From positions 124,001-188,000 of the forward strand of contig JAAYIK010000028.1 of NCBI GenBank assembly GCA_012523465.1: 64,000 nucleotides of DNA, given 5' to 3'. Source of the stretch: Lysobacteraceae bacterium (lineage in GTDB: Bacteria; Pseudomonadota; Gammaproteobacteria; Nitrococcales; AK92). The notes under the pieces are model-generated. The model was not told the origin of the DNA. It saw only the letters and a list, made by a program, of their open reading frames with translations, and did no database searches. The translations under genes and the position numbers were made by a program. Within the stretch, counting starts at the first letter, position 1, and the number at the start of each line of letters is the position of its first letter. Positions 18,098 through 28,581 of the stretch are shown here, one piece after another.

Positions 18098-20494
18098 CTA
18101 GAACAGCGACCGCTCCGGGACCTGGCCGCCACTGCTACGGGCCGGCTCCAGCGGCGGCACCTCGTCGGCCCGGAACACCTCGAAGCTGGCGCTGGGATTG
18201 TCGGCCCGCGCCATCAGTCCGGTTTCGGGATCGATGCGCACTGTGACCAACCCCTCCGGCAGCGGCATCGGCTGTTCCGGCACCCCGTCGAGGGCGACGC
18301 GCATGAACTCGAGCCACATGGGCAGGGCATTGCGGGCTCCAGTCTCGCCCGCGCCCATGGGATGGGACTGATCGAAACCGACCCACGCGGCCACAGCCAG
18401 ATGCGGCGTGAAGCCGCCAAACCAGCCATCACGCTGGTCGTTGGTGGTGCCGGTCTTGCCGGCCAGATCGCTGCGCCCCAGTTCCAGCAGGCGTCGGCCA
18501 GTGCCGTACTGGACCACGTCCTGCAACATGCTGGTCATCAGATACGCGTTCTGGGCGCTGATCACCCGCGGCGCCGGATTGACCTCAGGCGCCAGGGCGC
18601 TGGCGGCCACGGGTTGCAGCGGCGAGGCCTCGGTCGCTTGCTCGCACTCGGGGCAGACTCGTGGGGGATTGGCTTCGTAAATAACGTTGCCGTCAGCGTC
18701 CTCCACCCGCGCGATCAGGTAGGGCGTGACGCGGTAGCCGCCGTTGGCGAACACGGCGTAGCCGGCAGCCAGTTCCAGCGGCGTGACGCTGGCGTTGCCC
18801 AGTGACAGCGAAAGGTTGGGCGCGAGCCGCTCGCGATCGAAGCCGAAGCGAGTGATGTAGTCGACCGCATAGGCCACGCCGATGTCACGTAGGACGCGGA
18901 TGGAAACCAGGTTGCGGGACTGGGTCAGCCCGACCCGCAGCCGGGTCGGGCCATAGAAGCGGCCACTGTAGTTTTCCGGCCGCCAGGTGCCCTCGAGCGC
19001 TTCGTCCCGGAACACCACCGGCGCGTCATTGACGATGGTAGCCGGGGTGAAGCCCTTCTCCAGGGCGGCCGAGTAGACGAAGGGCTTGAAGGCCGAGCCG
19101 GGCTGGCGCTGCGCCTGGGTGGCGCGGTTGAACTTGCTGCGGAAGAAGTCGAAGCCACCCACCAGCGCGCGAATCGCCCCATCCAGCGGCGACAACGCCA
19201 CCAGCGCACCCTCGACCTCGGGCAGCTGCACCAGCTGCCAGCCGTCGTCCCAGGGCTGCACGTAGATGACGTCGCCTGGCTGCACCACGTCGCCAGGCCG
19301 CTTAGGCGGATCACCGACCACGTCCCGGTTGATGAACGGCCGCGCCCATTTCATGCCTTCGAACGGCAGCTCTTGCGGCTCACTCAAGCCCTGCACCACC
19401 ACCGTGGCGGCAGCGTCGTCCAAGGCGGTGACGACCGCCGGCCGCAGGTCGCCATAGCGGGGGTGCGCGGACAAGGCCTGCTGCAGCTGCTGCTCGCTCT
19501 GCAGCTGCTCGCGCGGAACCTGCGCCACCGGCCCCCGGTAGCCGTGACGCCGATCGTAGTCCAGCAAGGCCTTGCGCACGGCCGCCACCGCCGCCTGCTG
19601 GGCGCGTCGGTCCAGCGTGGTATAGACGCGGTACCCATCGGTGTAGGCGGCCTCGCCGTAGCGTTCCACCATCTCGGTCCGCGCCATCTCGGCGGCATAA
19701 TGGGCCTCGGCGTCAAGCTGCACCCGGAACGCCCGCGCGGTATTGGGCATGGCACTGGCTTCGGCGTACTCCTGGTCGGAGATGAAGCCCAGCTCGCGCA
19801 TGCGCCGCAGCACGTAGGCACGCCGTAGCATGGCCCGCTCCGGGTTGGCGACAGGGTTGTAGGCCGACGGCGCCTTGGGCAAGCCGGCGATCATGGCGAT
19901 CTCGGCCAGATCCAGCTCCGACACCGGCCGGCCGTAATAGACCTGCGCCGCCGCGCCGACGCCGTAAGCACGGTTGCCGAGGTAAATCTTGTTCAGATAG
20001 AGCTCGAGGATTTGCTCCTTGCTTAGCTCGCGCTCGATCTTGAGCGCCAGCAGGATCTCGTTGGCCTTGCGCAGATAGGTCTTCTCACTGGAGAGGAAGA
20101 AGTTGCGCGCTACCTGCATGGTGATGGTGCTGCCGCCCTGGGTGCGCTCGCCAGTGAGAACCAGATTCCAGAATGCGCGCAGCAGCCCTTGATAGTCTAC
20201 GCCCGGATGCTTGAAGAAACGGTCGTCTTCGGCCGCGATGAAGGCCTTGACCATCAGCTCCGGGATCTCTTGATACTGCAGCGGAATGCGCCTCTTCTCG
20301 CCAAACTCGGCGATCAGCCCGCCGTCGGCGGTATAGACGCGCAGCGGCACCTGGAAGCGCACGTCGCGCAGCACTTCCACGGACGGCAGCTTGGGCACTA
20401 GGATCGCAACGGCGACCCCCGTCCCGACGGCTCCCGCCAGCAGCGCCGCCAGAAACAAGGCTGCCAACGTATAAACGAGATAACGCAGTTTCAT
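18098..20494 (-). CDS. mrcA: Penicillin-binding protein 1A
   Basis: A 798-residue class A PBP that polymerises and cross-links peptidoglycan at the inner membrane. A short cytoplasmic N-terminus and one membrane anchor (residues 7-32) come first. The GT51 glycosyltransferase domain has the catalytic Glu in EDDRFFKHPG (about 89) and GSTITMQ (121-127). A PBP1A-type OB-like insert precedes the transpeptidase domain with SAFK (S467), SRN (526-528) and KTGT (680-683). The ATG at 20494 gives a standard start; seven upstream codons are open but unconserved. It is divergent from pilM, the usual arrangement in Gammaproteobacteria. Confidence 0.96.
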   Translation of the reverse strand: MKLRYLVYTLAALFLAALLAGAVGTGVAVAILVPKLPSVEVLRDVRFQVPLRVYTADGGLIAEFGEKRRIPLQYQEIPELMVKAFIAAEDDRFFKHPGVDYQGLLRAFWNLVLTGERTQGGSTITMQVARNFFLSSEKTYLRKANEILLALKIERELSKEQILELYLNKIYLGNRAYGVGAAAQVYYGRPVSELDLAEIAMIAGLPKAPSAYNPVANPERAMLRRAYVLRRMRELGFISDQEYAEASAMPNTARAFRVQLDAEAHYAAEMARTEMVERYGEAAYTDGYRVYTTLDRRAQQAAVAAVRKALLDYDRRHGYRGPVAQVPREQLQSEQQLQQALSAHPRYGDLRPAVVTALDDAAATVVVQGLSEPQELPFEGMKWARPFINRDVVGDPPKRPGDVVQPGDVIYVQPWDDGWQLVQLPEVEGALVALSPLDGAIRALVGGFDFFRSKFNRATQAQRQPGSAFKPFVYSAALEKGFTPATIVNDAPVVFRDEALEGTWRPENYSGRFYGPTRLRVGLTQSRNLVSIRVLRDIGVAYAVDYITRFGFDRERLAPNLSLSLGNASVTPLELAAGYAVFANGGYRVTPYLIARVEDADGNVIYEANPPRVCPECEQATEASPLQPVAASALAPEVNPAPRVISAQNAYLMTSMLQDVVQYGTGRRLLELGRSDLAGKTGTTNDQRDGWFGGFTPHLAVAAWVGFDQSHPMGAGETGARNALPMWLEFMRVALDGVPEQPMPLPEGLVTVRIDPETGLMARADNPSASFEVFRADEVPPLEPARSSGGQVPERSLF

Positions 20495-20531
20495 CAGGGA
20501 CCGGCCCCTGTCCAATTCGAAGAATTTGCAG

Positions 20532-20537
20532 AGTATA
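20532..20537 (-). promoter_or_regulatory. Possible -10 element of mrcA
   Basis: TATACT on the minus strand, about 38 bases before the mrcA ATG. No convincing -35 hexamer sits at the right distance. Confidence 0.3.
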
Positions 20538-20573
20538 TCAGCCGCCGCGAGCCGACTGTGACGCTGGCACTAT

Positions 20574-20600
20574 CTGACTCTTGGCCCTTTGCTCTATAGT
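20574..20600 (+). promoter_or_regulatory. Candidate promoter of pilMNOPQ
   Basis: CTGACT and TATAGT with a 15-base spacer, 72 bases before the pilM start. The -10 matches well; the spacing is short. Confidence 0.35.
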
Positions 20601-20672
20601 TAGGCATATTATTGAAACCAACTTCGGACCTGCTGCCCCTAAGAGGCGACAAACTATAAGGAAAATAACAAA

Positions 20673-21734
20673 GTGGCCCTGTTCAAGAAATCGAACCAGC
20701 CGCTGCTAGGCATCGACATCAGCTCCACTGCCGTCAAGCTGCTGGAGTTGAAACGCCAGGGCTCGCGCTACCGGGTCGAGAGTTATGCCGTCGAGCCTCT
20801 GCCGCCCAATGCCGTGGTGGAGAAGGTGATCACCGACGAGACGGCCGTGGCCAATGCGATCCGGGCTGCGGTCAAGCGCTCCGGGACCAAACTCAAGCAA
20901 GCGGCAGCAGCCGTCCCGGCCTCGCTGGCGATCAGCAAGACCATCGCCATGCCGGCCAACCTCGACGACCGCGAAATGGCCGCCCAGATCGCCCTGCAGG
21001 CCGACCAGCACGTCCCTTACCCACTTGAGGAACTGAATTTCGATTTCCAAGTCCTGGGCCCCTCCGAGCACAATCCCGACGAGGTCGACGTGCTGCTGGT
21101 GGCCTCCCGCAGCGAGAACGTCGACGCCCGGGTGGCGGTGCTGGAAGCGGCAGGCCTCAAGCCCCGGGTCATCGACGTCGAAAGCTATGCGATGGAGAAC
21201 GCGTTCTCCCTGCTCGCCGAGCAATTGCCGGGCGGCAGCCAGGATCGCGCCATCGCCATGGCCGACGTCGGCGCCACCATGACCACGCTGACCATCATCG
21301 AAAACGGCCAAACCATCTACACCCGCGAGCAGATCTTCGGTGGCCGCCAGCTCACCGAAGAGATCATGCGCCGCTACGGCCTGTCGTACGAGGAAGCGGG
21401 GCGGGCCAAGCGCCAGGGCGGCCTGCCCGACAGCTACGAAGAGGAAGTGCTGGAGCCGTTCAAGGAAGCCATGGCGCAACAGGTCAGCCGTGCGCTGCAG
21501 TTCTTCTTCAGCGCCAGCCGCCACAACCGTGTTGACCACATCGTGCTGGCGGGCGGTTGCGCCGCCATCGCGGGAGCGGCCGAGGCCATCCAGGAGGCGA
21601 CCGACACACCGACCACCGTGGCCAACCCGTTCAGCGCCATGGCCGTCGCCTCCAGCATTCGTCCCCAACGTCTGGCCGAGGATGCCCCGGCTCTGATGGT
21701 GGCATGCGGCCTTGCCCTGAGGAGCTTCGACTAA
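20673..21734 (+). CDS. pilM: Type IV pilus assembly protein PilM
   Basis: A 353-residue actin-like cytoplasmic ATPase-fold protein that recruits the PilN cytoplasmic tail to the inner-membrane alignment complex of type IV pili. LLGIDISSTAVKLLEL is the phosphate-1 loop, MADVGATMTTLTII the phosphate-2 loop, and HIVLAGGCAAIAG the adenosine motif, in actin/FtsA order. The start is GTG at 20673 after AAGGAAAATAACAAA. It is the first gene of a tightly packed pilMNOPQ operon. Confidence 0.95.
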   Translation: MALFKKSNQPLLGIDISSTAVKLLELKRQGSRYRVESYAVEPLPPNAVVEKVITDETAVANAIRAAVKRSGTKLKQAAAAVPASLAISKTIAMPANLDDREMAAQIALQADQHVPYPLEELNFDFQVLGPSEHNPDEVDVLLVASRSENVDARVAVLEAAGLKPRVIDVESYAMENAFSLLAEQLPGGSQDRAIAMADVGATMTTLTIIENGQTIYTREQIFGGRQLTEEIMRRYGLSYEEAGRAKRQGGLPDSYEEEVLEPFKEAMAQQVSRALQFFFSASRHNRVDHIVLAGGCAAIAGAAEAIQEATDTPTTVANPFSAMAVASSIRPQRLAEDAPALMVACGLALRSFD

Positions 21735-21735
21735 C

Positions 21736-22326
21736 ATGACCAGAATCAACCTGCTCCCTTGGCGTGAAGAGCTCAAGAAACAACGCCAGAACCAGCTGAT
21801 TCTCATGCTCCTCGCCGCCGTCGTCGCCGGCCTGGGCGTATGGTTCGTCGGCCACTCCTACTACGACGACCTGATCAGCTATCAGAACCACCGCAACCGC
21901 CTGCTGGAGCGTGAGATCGCCGAGCTAGACAAGCGCATCGCCAAGATCCGCGAGCTGGAGAGCACCAAGGCCAAGCTGAAGGCGCGCATGGAGGTCGTGC
22001 AGGAGCTGCAGCAAGGTCGGCCGCTGGTGGTGCACATGATGCACCAGCTGGTGGCGACGCTGCCCGACGGGGTGTATCTCACCAGCGTCAAGCAGACCGG
22101 CAGCAACATCGTGCTGACCGGCGTCGCCGAATCCAACGCCCGCATCTCCAGCTTCATGGAAAACCTGGACAAATCGGGTTGGCTGTACGATCCGCGGCTG
22201 ACGGTGATCCAGGTCAAGGAAGCCCAAAACCGGCGCCTGAGCGAGTACACGCTGCAGGTTCGTCAGCGCACCGGCTCCGTCTCGGAACAGGCTGCGGCCG
22301 CACCCGGTGCAGGGAAGAGCACTTGA
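21736..22326 (+). CDS. pilN: Type IV pilus assembly protein PilN
   Basis: A 196-residue bitopic inner-membrane protein. The conserved cytoplasmic tail MTRINLLPWREE binds PilM; one membrane helix spans about residues 22-40; a coiled coil and a ferredoxin-like periplasmic domain follow, the latter around LVATLPDGVYLTSVKQ. It starts one base after the pilM stop. With PilO it forms the heterodimer that aligns the pilus machine across the periplasm. Confidence 0.95.
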   Translation: MTRINLLPWREELKKQRQNQLILMLLAAVVAGLGVWFVGHSYYDDLISYQNHRNRLLEREIAELDKRIAKIRELESTKAKLKARMEVVQELQQGRPLVVHMMHQLVATLPDGVYLTSVKQTGSNIVLTGVAESNARISSFMENLDKSGWLYDPRLTVIQVKEAQNRRLSEYTLQVRQRTGSVSEQAAAAPGAGKST

Positions 22327-22336
22327 GGGAAAGGCC

Positions 22337-22933
22337 ATGAATCTGTCCGATCTGCGCAATCTCGACCTGCAGGACGCCGCCTACTGGCCGGTTCCGGTCA
22401 AAGCGGCCGCCATCTTATTGGTGTTCGCGCTTACCGTGGCCGCCGGCTGGTATTTCGACTGGAGCAACCAGGCAGCCACGCTGGAACGCACCGTGGCCAA
22501 GGAAGCCGAGCTCAAGCAGTCCTTCGAGCTGCGCCAGCGCCGCGCCGCCAATCTCGAAGCCTACGAGCAGCAGCTGGCGGACATGGAGGCCAGCTTTGGC
22601 GCCATGCTGCGGCAACTGCCGAGTCAGGCCGACGTGCCCAAGCTGTTGGTGGACATTTCCCAGACCGGACTGGCCAGCGGCCTGGAATTCGAACTGTTTC
22701 AACCGGCACCGGAGGTGAAGCGGGAGTTCTATGCCGAGCTGCCTGTCAAAATCCGCGTCCGCGGCAACTACCACCAGTTCGCCCGTTTCATCAGCGCCGT
22801 TGCCAACCTGCCCCGCATCGTCACCCTGCACGACATCGCCATCGAGCGGGCGTCGCGCGCCGAGGGGCTGGTCATGGAATTGACTGCCAAGACTTACTGG
22901 TACCTGGAAGAAGATGCAGGAGTGACCAAATGA
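22337..22933 (+). CDS. pilO: Type IV pilus assembly protein PilO
   Basis: A 198-residue bitopic inner-membrane protein, partner of PilN. After MNLSDLRNLDLQDAAYWP, a membrane helix spans about residues 22-39, followed by a coiled coil and a periplasmic ferredoxin-like domain including VDISQTGLASGLEFELF. The ATG at 22337 follows GAGGGAAAGGCC and matches family N-termini; ten upstream in-frame codons overlap pilN and are not used. Its stop overlaps the pilP ATG as ATGA. Confidence 0.94.
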   Translation: MNLSDLRNLDLQDAAYWPVPVKAAAILLVFALTVAAGWYFDWSNQAATLERTVAKEAELKQSFELRQRRAANLEAYEQQLADMEASFGAMLRQLPSQADVPKLLVDISQTGLASGLEFELFQPAPEVKREFYAELPVKIRVRGNYHQFARFISAVANLPRIVTLHDIAIERASRAEGLVMELTAKTYWYLEEDAGVTK

Positions 22934-23481
22934 CAGCCAGCATCTTGCGTCTCCCCTGCGCCAAGTCGACGTACAGCAAGCTGGCCGTCGTCCTGCTGGC
23001 GCTTGCCGCCCTGGCCGGCTGCGCGCGCGACAGCAGCGACCTGGAGCGCTACATCAGCGAAGTGAAGGCACGGCCGGCCGGGCCGATCGAGCCCATCCCC
23101 GAGATCAAGCCGTTCGAGTCCTTCACCTATCCCGAGGGAGCCTTGCGCGACCCCTTTGCTCCGCTCGATTTCAGCCCGGCCCAGGCGAGCAGCCAAGCCG
23201 GCGGCCCGCGGCCCGACCCCAACAGACCGCGCGAGATCCTGGAAGACTTCCCGCTGGATACCTTGCGGATGGTGGGGATCCTGCAGCAGCACGACAATCT
23301 GTGGGCGCTAATACGCGATCCTAGCGGCACCATCCACCGGGTTCAAACCAACAATTATCTCGGCCAGAATCACGGGCGCATCATCGAGATCAGCGAGCGG
23401 GCCGTGGTGCTGCGCGAGCTGATCCCCGATGGTATGGGCGGCTGGATCGAGCGCGAAGCCTCGCTCGCCGCCAGGGAATGA
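22930..23481 (+). CDS. pilP: Type IV pilus lipoprotein PilP
   Basis: A 183-residue inner-membrane lipoprotein linking PilN/PilO to the secretin PilQ. The signal peptide ends in a lipobox LAGC with acyl-Cys at about residue 31. An unstructured Pro-rich linker follows, containing the conserved LRDPFAPLDF segment. A C-terminal beta domain carries LDTLRMVGILQQ and WALIRDPSGTIHRV. The start overlaps pilO by four bases. Confidence 0.94.
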   Translation: MTASILRLPCAKSTYSKLAVVLLALAALAGCARDSSDLERYISEVKARPAGPIEPIPEIKPFESFTYPEGALRDPFAPLDFSPAQASSQAGGPRPDPNRPREILEDFPLDTLRMVGILQQHDNLWALIRDPSGTIHRVQTNNYLGQNHGRIIEISERAVVLRELIPDGMGGWIEREASLAARE

Positions 23482-23500
23482 CGTCCTCAGGAGCGACATA

Positions 23501-25624
23501 ATGACAATAACCGACCTCTTCTCCCCCAAGCTGCCGAAACGGCGTTCGGTTCCGAAGTTGCTGGTCCTGGCCTGCGCCACCCTGGCGGTGCTGGGGACGC
23601 CCAGCCCTGCCTGGGCCCGCGCCCTGACTACCATCGACTATGCCGGCCTGAGTGGCAATAAGGTCCAGCTTACCCTGACCCTGGACGAGCCGATCGAGGA
23701 ACCGCACACCTTCGCCATCAAGGATCCGGCCCGCATCGCGATCGACCTGCCGGCCACCGAGAACCGCATCCGCCAGCGCAACACCGAGATCGGCGTCGGC
23801 GCCGTCGAAGGCGTCACCACACTGAGTGCCGACGGTCGTACCCGGGTGGTCGTACGGCTGACCCAGCTGGTGCCCTACGAACTGGAGACCAGCGGCAGCG
23901 TCATCCGCCTGCTGATCGACTCCCCGGGCAGCATGCCGACGGCCGACGAGGGTGGCGCGAGCGACTTCGCCGGTGCTGCCCACACCATCACCGACATCGA
24001 CTTCCGCCGTACCGAGGAAGGCGTCGGCCGCATCATCCTGAAGCTGACCAACGGCTCCGCTCCGGTCAATATTCGCGAGGAAGGCGGCCGCATCATCGCT
24101 GACTTCCTCAGCACCAGCCTGCCGGCCGAGCTGGAGCGGCGGCTCGACGTCACCGACTTCGCCACCCCGGTGAAGACCATCGACCTGCGCCGCTTCGGCC
24201 AGAACGTCCGTATGGTGGTAACGCCGACCGGCACCTACGATCAAATCGCCTATCAAGCCGGCGACACCTTCACCGTCGAGCTGAAGCCGATCACCCCCGA
24301 GCAGCTGGAGGCGCGCCTAGCGGAGGAAGGCCGTTACACCGGCGAGCGGCTGTCGCTGCACTTCCAGGACATCGAGGTCCGCGCCGTGCTGCAGCTGATC
24401 GCCGACTTCACCGGCCTCAACATCGTCGTCAGCGACAGCGTCGCCGGCAACATCACCCTGCGCCTGCAGGACGTGCCCTGGGACCAGGCGCTGGACATCA
24501 TCCTCAAGACCAAGGGGCTGGACAAGCGCAAGGAAGGCAACGTGCTGCTGGTGGCGCCGGCGGAAGAGATCGCCGCCCGCGAGCGGCTGGAGCTGGAGAC
24601 GCTGCGCCAGGCGCAAGAGCTGTCACCGTTGCGCTCCGAGTTCATCCAGGTCAACTACGCCAAGGCCTCTGAGCTGGCCGAGCTGATCCAGAGCGGCGAT
24701 TCCTCGCTGCTGTCCGAGCGCGGCACGGTCAAGATCGACCCCCGCACCAACACCCTGATCGTGCGCGACACCGCTTACAACCTGGAGCAGATCCGCAACC
24801 TCGTGCAGCGACTCGACATCGCTGTGCGCCAGGTGCTGATCGAATCGCGCATCGTCATCGCCACCGACGACTTCTCCCGTGACCTGGGCGTGCGCTTCGG
24901 CGTCGCTGGAACCCAGACTTCCAACAACGGCCGCGATTTCATCACCATCGGTGGCTCCAACACCGGCTACGTCGATTTCGGCCCGGGCAACAACGCCGGC
25001 TACATCACCCGCGACCGCGACGACACCAAGGACACCGCCGGCTTGATCGTCGACCTGCCAATCGCCGACCCGGCCGGCGCCATCAGCTTGGCCGTGGGCC
25101 GCATCGGCACCGCCCTGCTGCAGCTGGAACTGGCCGCCATGGAGAACGAGGGCAAAGGCAGCATCATCTCCAGCCCGCGGGTTATCACCGCCAACCAGAA
25201 GTCGGCCACCATCGAGCAGGGCGTGGAGATTCCCTACGAGGAAGCGACCTCCAGCGGCGCGACCAGCATCTCCTTCAAGAAGGCTGTGCTAGGCCTCACC
25301 GTGACGCCGCAAATCACGCCGGACGACCGCGTGCTGCTGGATCTCTCGGTCAGCAAGGACAGCCGCGGCCAGGACACCGCTGCCGGCCCCGCCATCAACA
25401 CCCAGTCGGTGACCACCCAGGTGCTGGTGGACAACGGTGAGACGGTGGTCCTCGGCGGCATCTACGAGCAGACCAACGTCGAGGGGCGGCGCCGAGTGCC
25501 GCTGCTGGGCGAGCTGCCGCTGATTGGCTGGCTGTTCCAGTCCACCACCAAGGTGGACGACCGCAGCGAGCTGCTGATCTTCGTCACGCCAAAAATCCTC
25601 AAGGAATCGCTCAGCATGCATTGA
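23501..25624 (+). CDS. pilQ: Type IV pilus secretin PilQ
   Basis: A 707-residue outer-membrane secretin through which the pilus passes. A signal peptide is cleaved near residue 33 (AWA). AMIN-type beta domains follow ([18 protein letters not shown] and a second near TITDIDFRR), then the STN/N0 domain ([20 protein letters not shown]), one secretin N1 domain ([13 protein letters not shown]) and the C-terminal secretin channel with [15 protein letters not shown]. The ATG at 23501 has AGGAGCGACATA before it. It ends the pil operon and is followed by a strong terminator. Confidence 0.96.
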   Translation: MTITDLFSPKLPKRRSVPKLLVLACATLAVLGTPSPAWARALTTIDYAGLSGNKVQLTLTLDEPIEEPHTFAIKDPARIAIDLPATENRIRQRNTEIGVGAVEGVTTLSADGRTRVVVRLTQLVPYELETSGSVIRLLIDSPGSMPTADEGGASDFAGAAHTITDIDFRRTEEGVGRIILKLTNGSAPVNIREEGGRIIADFLSTSLPAELERRLDVTDFATPVKTIDLRRFGQNVRMVVTPTGTYDQIAYQAGDTFTVELKPITPEQLEARLAEEGRYTGERLSLHFQDIEVRAVLQLIADFTGLNIVVSDSVAGNITLRLQDVPWDQALDIILKTKGLDKRKEGNVLLVAPAEEIAARERLELETLRQAQELSPLRSEFIQVNYAKASELAELIQSGDSSLLSERGTVKIDPRTNTLIVRDTAYNLEQIRNLVQRLDIAVRQVLIESRIVIATDDFSRDLGVRFGVAGTQTSNNGRDFITIGGSNTGYVDFGPGNNAGYITRDRDDTKDTAGLIVDLPIADPAGAISLAVGRIGTALLQLELAAMENEGKGSIISSPRVITANQKSATIEQGVEIPYEEATSSGATSISFKKAVLGLTVTPQITPDDRVLLDLSVSKDSRGQDTAAGPAINTQSVTTQVLVDNGETVVLGGIYEQTNVEGRRRVPLLGELPLIGWLFQSTTKVDDRSELLIFVTPKILKESLSMH

Positions 25625-25655
25625 TGCCGGCTTCCCTGCTCCCGGCAATCAGCTT

Positions 25656-25684
25656 GCAAGAAAGGGCCACTGGCCCTTTCTTGC
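25656..25684 (+). terminator. Rho-independent terminator after pilQ
   Basis: GCAAGAAAGGGCC and GGCCCTTTCTTGC form a perfect 13-base-pair stem with loop ACT, followed by TTTCT. It separates the pil operon from aroKB. Confidence 0.85.
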
Positions 25685-25709
25685 TTTCTCGGATACTGTG
25701 AGAGACTCC

Positions 25710-26237
25710 ATGCACAGCACCCGCATCTTTCTGATCGGCCCCATGGGGGCTGGCAAGACCACCATTGGCAAGCGGCTGGCGCAGCAGCTGGCGCTGCCGT
25801 TCTACGACAGCGACAAGGTGATCGAGGAACGCACCGGAGCCAGCATCCCGCTCATCTTCGACATCGAGGGCGAGGCCGGCTTTCGCCGCCGCGAAGAGGC
25901 CGTGATCGACGAGCTCAGCCAGCTGGACCAGGTGGTCCTGGCCACCGGCGGCGGCGCCGTTACGGTGGCCGCCAACCGCCGCCGCCTGCGCGAACGTGGC
26001 ACGGTCGTGTATCTTGAAGCCTCGGTGGAAAAACAGTACGAACGCACCCGCCTGGACAGGAATCGGCCGCTTCTGCAGACGGAAGACCCCAGGGCCAGGC
26101 TGCAGGCCCTGTTCGACCAGCGACGGCCGCTTTATTTAGAAACCGCGCACGTAGTGGTATCGACCGATCGTGGCAGCGCGCGCAGCATAGTTGATGAGAT
26201 CCTGCGCCGCTTACAGGACCTGAACGGCAAAGCATAA
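25710..26237 (+). CDS. aroK: Shikimate kinase
   Basis: A 175-residue kinase that phosphorylates shikimate in aromatic amino-acid synthesis. The P-loop [11 protein letters not shown] is at about residues 9-19, then [12 protein letters not shown] with the shikimate-binding Asp, FRRREE, and ATGGGAV. The lid region DRNRPLL is present. The ATG at 25710 is preferred by family length; a GTG at 25698 is in frame. It pairs with aroB nine bases downstream, the standard gammaproteobacterial order after pilQ. Confidence 0.96.
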   Translation: MHSTRIFLIGPMGAGKTTIGKRLAQQLALPFYDSDKVIEERTGASIPLIFDIEGEAGFRRREEAVIDELSQLDQVVLATGGGAVTVAANRRRLRERGTVVYLEASVEKQYERTRLDRNRPLLQTEDPRARLQALFDQRRPLYLETAHVVVSTDRGSARSIVDEILRRLQDLNGKA

Positions 26238-26246
26238 GGATTCGAC

Positions 26247-27326
26247 ATGCGTACCCTGAACGTCGACCTCGGCGCCCGCAGCTATCCGATCTACATCGGC
26301 ACCGGCTTGCTGCGCGCCGACCTGATTGCTCCGCACATACCCGGCCGGCACGTCCTGATCGTCACCAACGACAGCATCGCGCCGCTCTACCTTGAACGCG
26401 CGCAGGCCATGCTGAGCGGCTTCGACACCGCCTCCCTGGTGCTGCCCGACGGCGAGCGCCACAAGACCCTGGAGACGGTCAGCCGCATCTACGACGTGCT
26501 GCTGCAGCGGCGCATGGACCGCCAGACCACCCTGATCGCCCTAGGCGGCGGCGTCATCGGCGACATGGTCGGCTTCGCCGCCGCCACTTACCAGCGCGGC
26601 GTCCATTTCATCCAGATCCCGACCACCTTGCTGGCACAGGTGGACTCCTCGGTAGGTGGCAAGACCGGCGTCAACCACCCCCTGGGCAAGAACATGATCG
26701 GTGCCTTCTACCAGCCGCGTGCGGTACTGGCCGACATGGACACCCTGACCACCCTGCCGCCGCGGGAGCTCAGGGCCGGCCTCGCCGAGGTCATCAAATA
26801 CGGCCTGATCATGGACGCCGAGTTCCTCGACTGGCTGGAAGGCCACATGCCGCAGCTGCTGGCCATGGAGCACGACGCCTTGGCCGTGGCGGTGGAACGC
26901 TCCTGCCGCAACAAGGCCGCCGTCGTGGGCTGTGACGAGCGGGAAGCGGGCGAACGCGCCCTGCTCAACCTCGGCCACACCTTCGGCCACGCCATTGAGA
27001 CCGCCACTGGCTACGAAAGCTGGCTGCACGGTGAAGCGGTAGCAGCAGGCATGCACATGGCGGCCTACATGTCACAGGAGCTGGGCTGGCTGTCCGCAGC
27101 CGAGGTGGAGCGGGTGCGGCAGCTACTGCTAGCGGCCGAGCTGCCAGTCCGCCCGCCAGCCATCGCGCCCGAGCGCTTCCGCGAACTGATGGCAGTGGAC
27201 AAGAAAGCGCTCGCCGGCCGGCTGCGGCTGGTGCTGCTCAAGGCGCTGGGCCGCGCCGTAGTGACGGCGGAGTTCGACGACGCGGCACTGACCCGCACGC
27301 TGCAGCACTTCGCCAGCGCCGGATAA
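26247..27326 (+). CDS. aroB: 3-dehydroquinate synthase
   Basis: A 359-residue NAD- and metal-dependent enzyme that converts DAHP to 3-dehydroquinate, the second shikimate-pathway step. Landmarks are [10 protein letters not shown], the NAD-binding [21 protein letters not shown] split as GGGVIGDM and [32 protein letters not shown] with a metal-ligand Glu, and [11 protein letters not shown] with metal-ligand histidines. Length is normal. It lies between aroK and the dGTPase-like gene with short gaps. Confidence 0.97.
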   Translation: MRTLNVDLGARSYPIYIGTGLLRADLIAPHIPGRHVLIVTNDSIAPLYLERAQAMLSGFDTASLVLPDGERHKTLETVSRIYDVLLQRRMDRQTTLIALGGGVIGDMVGFAAATYQRGVHFIQIPTTLLAQVDSSVGGKTGVNHPLGKNMIGAFYQPRAVLADMDTLTTLPPRELRAGLAEVIKYGLIMDAEFLDWLEGHMPQLLAMEHDALAVAVERSCRNKAAVVGCDEREAGERALLNLGHTFGHAIETATGYESWLHGEAVAAGMHMAAYMSQELGWLSAAEVERVRQLLLAAELPVRPPAIAPERFRELMAVDKKALAGRLRLVLLKALGRAVVTAEFDDAALTRTLQHFASAG

Positions 27327-27334
27327 GTCCTGCC

Positions 27335-28504
27335 ATGCCAGACGTCGAAACCACCATCACGCGCGCTCCCTATGCCGCCGACCCGGCGCGCAGCCGTGGT
27401 CGGCGCTACCCGGAATCGCCGCCGCGCTACCGCAGCGAGTTCCAGCGTGACCGCGACCGCATCATTCATAGCTCGGCCTTCCGGCGGCTGGTCTACAAGA
27501 CCCAGGTCTTCGTCAATCACGAAGGCGATTTGTTCCGCACCCGACTGACCCACAGCCTGGAAGTGGCCCAGATCAGCCGCACCGTGGCCCGGGTGCTAGG
27601 CCTCAACGAGGATCTGGCGGAAGCCATCAGCCTGGCCCATGACCTCGGCCACACGCCGTTCGGGCATGCCGGCCAGGAGGCGCTCAACGCCTGCATGCAG
27701 CCCTACGGCGGCTTCGAGCACAACCTGCAGTCGCTGCGCATCGTCGATCTGCTGGAAGAACGCTACGCCGAGTTCCCAGGGCTCAATCTGACCTTCGAAA
27801 CCCGCGAGGGCATCCTCAAGCATTGCAGCCGCCGCAACGCCGAGCAGTTGGGCGAGCTGGGCCGGCGCTTCCTCGAGCGCACCCAGCCCAGCCTGGAGGC
27901 CCAGCTGGCCAATCTGGCCGACGAGATCGCCTACAACGCGCACGACATCGACGACGGCCTGCGCGCCGGCCTGCTCAGCATCGAGCAGATGCGCACGGCT
28001 CCGCTGGTCGGCGCGCTGTTCGAACAGGTCGAGCGACAGCATCCGAGCCTGCCGCAGCGCCGCCTGATCTACCAAGTGGTGCGCCATCTGATCGACCGCC
28101 TGGTCACCGATCTCATCGAAGCCAGCCGGGCGGCGATCGCCGAGGCGGCCCCGGCCGACATCGACGACGTGCGCACCCAGCCCAAGCCGCTGATCCGGTT
28201 CAGCGAGACTACCCGGCGCGAGCTGCGACATTTGAAGGCGTTCCTGTTCCGCAACCTTTACCGCCACCATCGGGTTTACCGGATGATGAGCAAATCCAAG
28301 CGGGTCATCACCGATTTGTTCGAGGCCTTCTTCAACGATCCCCAGCTGCTGCCGCCGCAACAGCAGGCACAGGCCGCCGCGCTGGAAGCTGTCGAGCAGG
28401 AAGCTGGCCGCGCCCGCGCCGTCGCCGACTACATCGCCGGCATGACCGACCGCTACGCCATCGCCGAGCACGAACGCCTGTTCGATCCGCTGCGGCTGAC
28501 CTGA
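27335..28504 (+). CDS. dgt: dGTPase-like HD-domain triphosphohydrolase
   Basis: A 389-residue HD-superfamily protein of the short dGTPase-like class, which releases triphosphate from dNTPs. The signature [30 protein letters not shown] (first His), and [14 protein letters not shown] (the HD pair plus a further His) are intact, and [19 protein letters not shown] supplies the late Asp. It is shorter than E. coli Dgt, and is better called dGTPase-like; nucleotide preference is not predictable. It follows aroB by eight bases, an arrangement common in Gammaproteobacteria. Confidence 0.9.
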   Translation: MPDVETTITRAPYAADPARSRGRRYPESPPRYRSEFQRDRDRIIHSSAFRRLVYKTQVFVNHEGDLFRTRLTHSLEVAQISRTVARVLGLNEDLAEAISLAHDLGHTPFGHAGQEALNACMQPYGGFEHNLQSLRIVDLLEERYAEFPGLNLTFETREGILKHCSRRNAEQLGELGRRFLERTQPSLEAQLANLADEIAYNAHDIDDGLRAGLLSIEQMRTAPLVGALFEQVERQHPSLPQRRLIYQVVRHLIDRLVTDLIEASRAAIAEAAPADIDDVRTQPKPLIRFSETTRRELRHLKAFLFRNLYRHHRVYRMMSKSKRVITDLFEAFFNDPQLLPPQQQAQAAALEAVEQEAGRARAVADYIAGMTDRYAIAEHERLFDPLRLT

Positions 28505-28554
28505 GCGCCGCTGCCAACTCGCCCCGACCGTGCCTTCCGCATGATGTTAAACTG

Positions 28555-28570
28555 AGCGCAGTTCTGCGCT
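28555..28570 (+). repeat. Inverted repeat directly before the hemE ribosome-binding site
   Basis: AGCGCAG and CTGCGCT face each other around TT, and AGGAGG begins two bases later. In RNA the centre would open, giving a short hairpin. It may keep the ribosome-binding site clear or act as a weak control element. Confidence 0.35.
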
Positions 28571-28581
28571 TAGGAGGTGCC

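Noticed and set aside
20532-20600. A firm assignment of divergent promoters for mrcA and pilM
   Set aside because: The -10 hexamers are good, but the matching -35 elements are weak or badly spaced, so they are listed only at low confidence.
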